Position numbers and translations under genes: made by a program. The notes under the pieces are model-generated. The model ran no database searches. It saw only the letters and a list, made by a program, of their open reading frames with translations, and was not told where the DNA came from. This document shows, piece after piece, positions 44,713 through 49,128 of a stretch of DNA of 49,128 nucleotides. The stretch's first letter is position 1; the number at the start of each line of letters is the position of its first letter. Source of the DNA: Anaerolineales bacterium (GTDB taxonomy: Bacteria; Chloroflexota; Anaerolineae; Anaerolineales; DRMV01); contig JALWJZ010000052.1 in NCBI GenBank assembly GCA_026996855.1, forward strand, positions 1 through 49,128, in the 5' to 3' direction.

Positions 44713-46119
44713 ATGAAGGGTTTGACGCCGTCCGAAGGTTTGCGGGTATACGATTCCATCTTAGACGCGGTGGGCTGGACACCCCTGGTACGGCTGCACC
44801 GCATCGTCCAGGACCTGCCCTGCCCGGTGTACGCCAAACTGGAATCCTTCAACCCCGGCGGCTCGGTGAAGGACCGCATCGCGTTGCGCATCATCCAGGC
44901 CGCGGAACGGGCCGGCCTGCTCAAGCCCGGCGGCACCATCGTGGAGGCCACCTCGGGCAACACGGGCGTGGGCCTGGCCATGGTGGCCGCGATCAAAGGG
45001 TACAAGACGGTCTTCGTCATGCCCGACAAGATGAGCCAGGAGAAAATCCACCTCCTGCGGGCTTACGGCGCGCGCGTGGTCATCACCCCCACCGCGGTGC
45101 CGCCCGAAGACCCCCGCTCCTACTACAACGTGGCCAGGCGCATCGTGGAGGAAACCCCCAACGCCATCCTGGCCAACCAGTACCACAATCCGGCCAACCC
45201 CGAGGCGCATTACCTGACCACGGGCCCGGAAATCTGGGAGCAAACCCGGGGCCGGGTCACGGACGTGGTCATCGGCATGGGCACGGGCGGCACCATCACC
45301 GGGGTGGGCCGCTTTCTCAAGGAAAAGAACCCCCAAATCCGCATCGTGGGGGTGGATACGGAAGGTTCCATCCTCAAGGAAGCCTGGGAAAACGAGGGAA
45401 ACGTTCCCCCGGATGCAGTGGCCCGGCCGTACCTGGTGGAAGGCATCGGCGAGGACTTCATCCCTTCGACCCTGGACCTGTCCCTGGTGGACCAGGTCAT
45501 CCGGGTGAGCGACCGGGAAGCCTTCTTGATGGCCCGCCGCCTGGTGCGGGAGGAAGGCATCTTCGTGGGCGGCTCTTCGGGCGCCGCGCTGGCCGCGGCG
45601 GTGCGCTATGCCCGGAGCCTGCCTCCCGACCGGCTGGTGGTGGTGTTGTTCCCCGACACCGGATCCCGCTACCTTTCCAAAATCTTCAATGATGCCTGGA
45701 TGCGGGAACACGGCTTCCTGGAGCCGGAAACCCGGCTCCTTACCCTGGGGGAAGCCCTGCGCGATAAGCCCTTGAAGGAACTCATCTACGCCCGGCCTGA
45801 AGACACCATTCGGGACGTGGTGGCCAAAATGCGGCGGTACGACGTCTCCCAGGTGCCTGTATTGGATGCATCGGGGCAACCGGTGGGCATCGTATACGAG
45901 ACGGACCTGCTCCGGTGCCTGGTGGAAGAGGGTTGCACCCCCGAGCAACCCCTCCGGGACGTGATGCAACCCCCGCCGCCTGCCCTGGACGCCAAGAACA
46001 CCCTGGACGAGGCCCTGCCCTTGCTGTTGCAACATCCCGTCCTCCTGGTGACCGAAGCAGGCAAAGCCGTGGGCCTTTTGGCCAAAATCGACGTGTTGGA
46101 TTTGCTCAGCCGGTCCTGA
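44713..46119 (+). CDS. Cystathionine beta-synthase (PLP domain plus two CBS domains)
   Basis: 468 aa. It joins homocysteine and serine (or acts as a cysteine synthase). The PLP lysine is in NPGGSVKDRIAL (~48-59), substrate loop EATSGNTGVGLAM (~79-91), phosphate loop GMGTGGTITGVGRF (~186-199). Residues ~345-460 hold two CBS domains (DTIRDVVAKMRRYDVSQVPVLD, LLVTEAGKAVGLLAKIDVLD), which usually bind adenosyl ligands and regulate activity. Start 44713 with AGGAGGTGACCCC. A cysteine/transsulfuration role fits the nearby sulfur genes. Confidence 0.93.
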   Translation: MKGLTPSEGLRVYDSILDAVGWTPLVRLHRIVQDLPCPVYAKLESFNPGGSVKDRIALRIIQAAERAGLLKPGGTIVEATSGNTGVGLAMVAAIKGYKTVFVMPDKMSQEKIHLLRAYGARVVITPTAVPPEDPRSYYNVARRIVEETPNAILANQYHNPANPEAHYLTTGPEIWEQTRGRVTDVVIGMGTGGTITGVGRFLKEKNPQIRIVGVDTEGSILKEAWENEGNVPPDAVARPYLVEGIGEDFIPSTLDLSLVDQVIRVSDREAFLMARRLVREEGIFVGGSSGAALAAAVRYARSLPPDRLVVVLFPDTGSRYLSKIFNDAWMREHGFLEPETRLLTLGEALRDKPLKELIYARPEDTIRDVVAKMRRYDVSQVPVLDASGQPVGIVYETDLLRCLVEEGCTPEQPLRDVMQPPPPALDAKNTLDEALPLLLQHPVLLVTEAGKAVGLLAKIDVLDLLSRS

Positions 46120-46244
46120 GGTAGAAGGCCGGGCGCGAAATCAGCAGATTGCTTGACCAATGTCCAGGGCTTCCAGTATCCTTTGTAGTGAAAGGTTCCG
46201 GGCCCATGTTCGACACCCCGGGCCGGGGTTTTGGGAGAAAGGAC

Positions 46245-46646
46245 ATGCCCCATCGCCATGAGGATTGGTTCCGGCAGGCCCAACGGGACCTGGAACAGGC
46301 TCGGCTTTCCATGCAGGCCGGGCACCATGAATGGGCCTGTTTCGCGGCCCAGCAAGCCGCGGAGAAGGCCGTCAAAGCGTTGCATCTGGCCCTGGACCAG
46401 GATGTATGGGGGCATGTCATCGCCAAACTGCTCCAGGCCCTTCCCGAGAGCATTTCGGTGCCGCCGGAACTCATTGAAAAGGCGCGCGTGCTGGATGGTT
46501 ACTATATTCCTCCCCGCTACCCCAATGGCCACGCGGAAGGCGCGCCCTTCGAGCACTACGGCCCGTTGCAGAGTCATCAAGCGGTAACCTTTGCCGAGGA
46601 AATTATGGCCTTCGTGCAGGCCCATCTTCCCCGAGAGGAAAAGTAG
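46245..46646 (+). CDS. HEPN-domain protein (HepT-like toxin)
   Basis: 133 aa from ATG 46245 (GGAGAAAGGAC upstream). HEPN helical domain: WFRQAQRDLEQARLSMQAG, WACFAAQQAAEKAVKAL (~32-48). The RYPNGH segment (~91-96) is an Rx4H motif, the RNase centre of HEPN toxins. It ends directly before an MNT nucleotidyltransferase (stop TAG, then ATG), the HepT/MntA type VII toxin-antitoxin layout, where MntA AMPylates HepT to silence it. Function inferred from this pairing. Confidence 0.85.
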   Translation: MPHRHEDWFRQAQRDLEQARLSMQAGHHEWACFAAQQAAEKAVKALHLALDQDVWGHVIAKLLQALPESISVPPELIEKARVLDGYYIPPRYPNGHAEGAPFEHYGPLQSHQAVTFAEEIMAFVQAHLPREEK

Positions 46647-47060
46647 ATGCCCGTGCGTCCCCTGTCTTCCGGTCTGCTGCGCTGGCCGGGGCTGGAAGAA
46701 GTCGAAGCCGCGCTGCAGGAATGGGCCCGGGAAATCGCCCGGAGCCACCCCGAGGTGCTTCGGGTGGGTTTCTTCGGTTCCTACGCCCGGGGGGATTGGG
46801 GTGTGGGTAGCGATTTGGACGTGGTCATCCTGGTGGCGGAGGCCGACGCGCCCTTTTCCCAACGGGCGGTGAAGTACCCTTACGAACGCCTGCCCGTGCC
46901 CGCAGACGTGCTGGTGTACACGCCGGAGGAGTGGGAAAATCTGGACACCGCGTTTGCCCGGCAAATGCGCCGGGAGGTGAAATGGGTGTACTCCCGGGCG
47001 GGCGAAAACGCCGTGCCGGGAATTTCACAAAAAGACGATCGTGCACCATCTATGCAATAG
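46647..47060 (+). CDS. MNT-family nucleotidyltransferase (MntA-like antitoxin)
   Basis: 137 aa. The minimal nucleotidyltransferase motif is intact: GFFGSYARGDWGVGSDLDVVIL (residues ~42-63; GSxARG...SDxDxxI), so adenylyl transfer is plausible. A third acidic residue is likely in PADVLVYT (~95-102). Adjacent to the HEPN gene with no gap. Both genes lie just upstream of the formate dehydrogenase gene. Confidence 0.88.
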   Translation: MPVRPLSSGLLRWPGLEEVEAALQEWAREIARSHPEVLRVGFFGSYARGDWGVGSDLDVVILVAEADAPFSQRAVKYPYERLPVPADVLVYTPEEWENLDTAFARQMRREVKWVYSRAGENAVPGISQKDDRAPSMQ

Positions 47061-47071
47061 GAGGTCCCAAG

Positions 47072-49128
<2,057 letters not shown>

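Overview
The window is about 60% GC and reads as part of the chromosome of a Chloroflexota-type bacterium, probably Anaerolineae. That assignment is inferred from the Thr/Pro-rich linkers after signal anchors (peptidase at 570..2132), the mix of gene families and the GC-rich codon use; no rRNA is present to confirm it.

Layout. (1) 1..2729, host, minus strand: a tRNA-Thr, tRNA-Tyr, tRNA-Thr, tuf operon with a clear promoter, an M1-type metallopeptidase, queF, and the terminator of a tRNA-Arg gene whose body is now 29 kb away. (2) 2730..31867: a complete-looking siphovirus-type prophage integrated in tRNA-Arg(CCG), bounded by an identical 55-bp direct repeat. The tRNA is rebuilt at the right end beside a tyrosine integrase; the displaced 3' piece lies at the left end. 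(3) 31868..49128, host: tRNA-Arg and tRNA-His, a five-gene translationally coupled cluster (DUF47, lipid kinase, methyltransferase, PP2C phosphatase, P-loop protein), a DUF4143-type ATPase behind two perfect operators, a membrane protein, a broken acyltransferase, a DUF4230 protein, an MDR dehydrogenase with ribD-C and ribA, sufE with a sulfurtransferase, a cystathionine beta-synthase, a HEPN/MNT toxin-antitoxin pair, and the first 2 kb of a formate dehydrogenase alpha subunit.

Prophage logic. The left arm has two paralogous genetic switches, each an XRE repressor on the minus strand facing a small ribbon-helix-helix-like protein on the plus strand. Each has its own palindromic or half-site operators and a membrane-anchored protein downstream of the repressor. 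The rightward early region (7027..13717) carries coiled-coil and small proteins, a C5 DNA methyltransferase whose DNA also encodes a second family-like protein in another frame, a Sak4-like ATPase, a DnaD-like initiator containing nine TCACG iterons at exactly 11-bp spacing (candidate origin), and a DnaC-like loader. Lysis (holin, GH25 endolysin, small membrane proteins) and packaging/head genes follow, then capsid and tail genes in standard order, with a G GGA AAA slippery site joining the two tail-assembly-chaperone frames.

Most unusual features. A single 30-nt CRISPR-repeat-like sequence (13767..13796) lies alone between phage genes, with no array and no cas genes. A 61-65-nt structured RNA element occurs twice with compensatory changes, once in the leader of each late block, which suggests a put-like cis-acting antitermination or other leader element. 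Upstream of the second copy, starting a few bases after a promoter, is a multi-branched RNA closed by a 14-bp stem (20058..20171). The MuF-type head protein ends in a nuclease-toxin-like domain. All functional statements are from reading the sequence; no database search was run.
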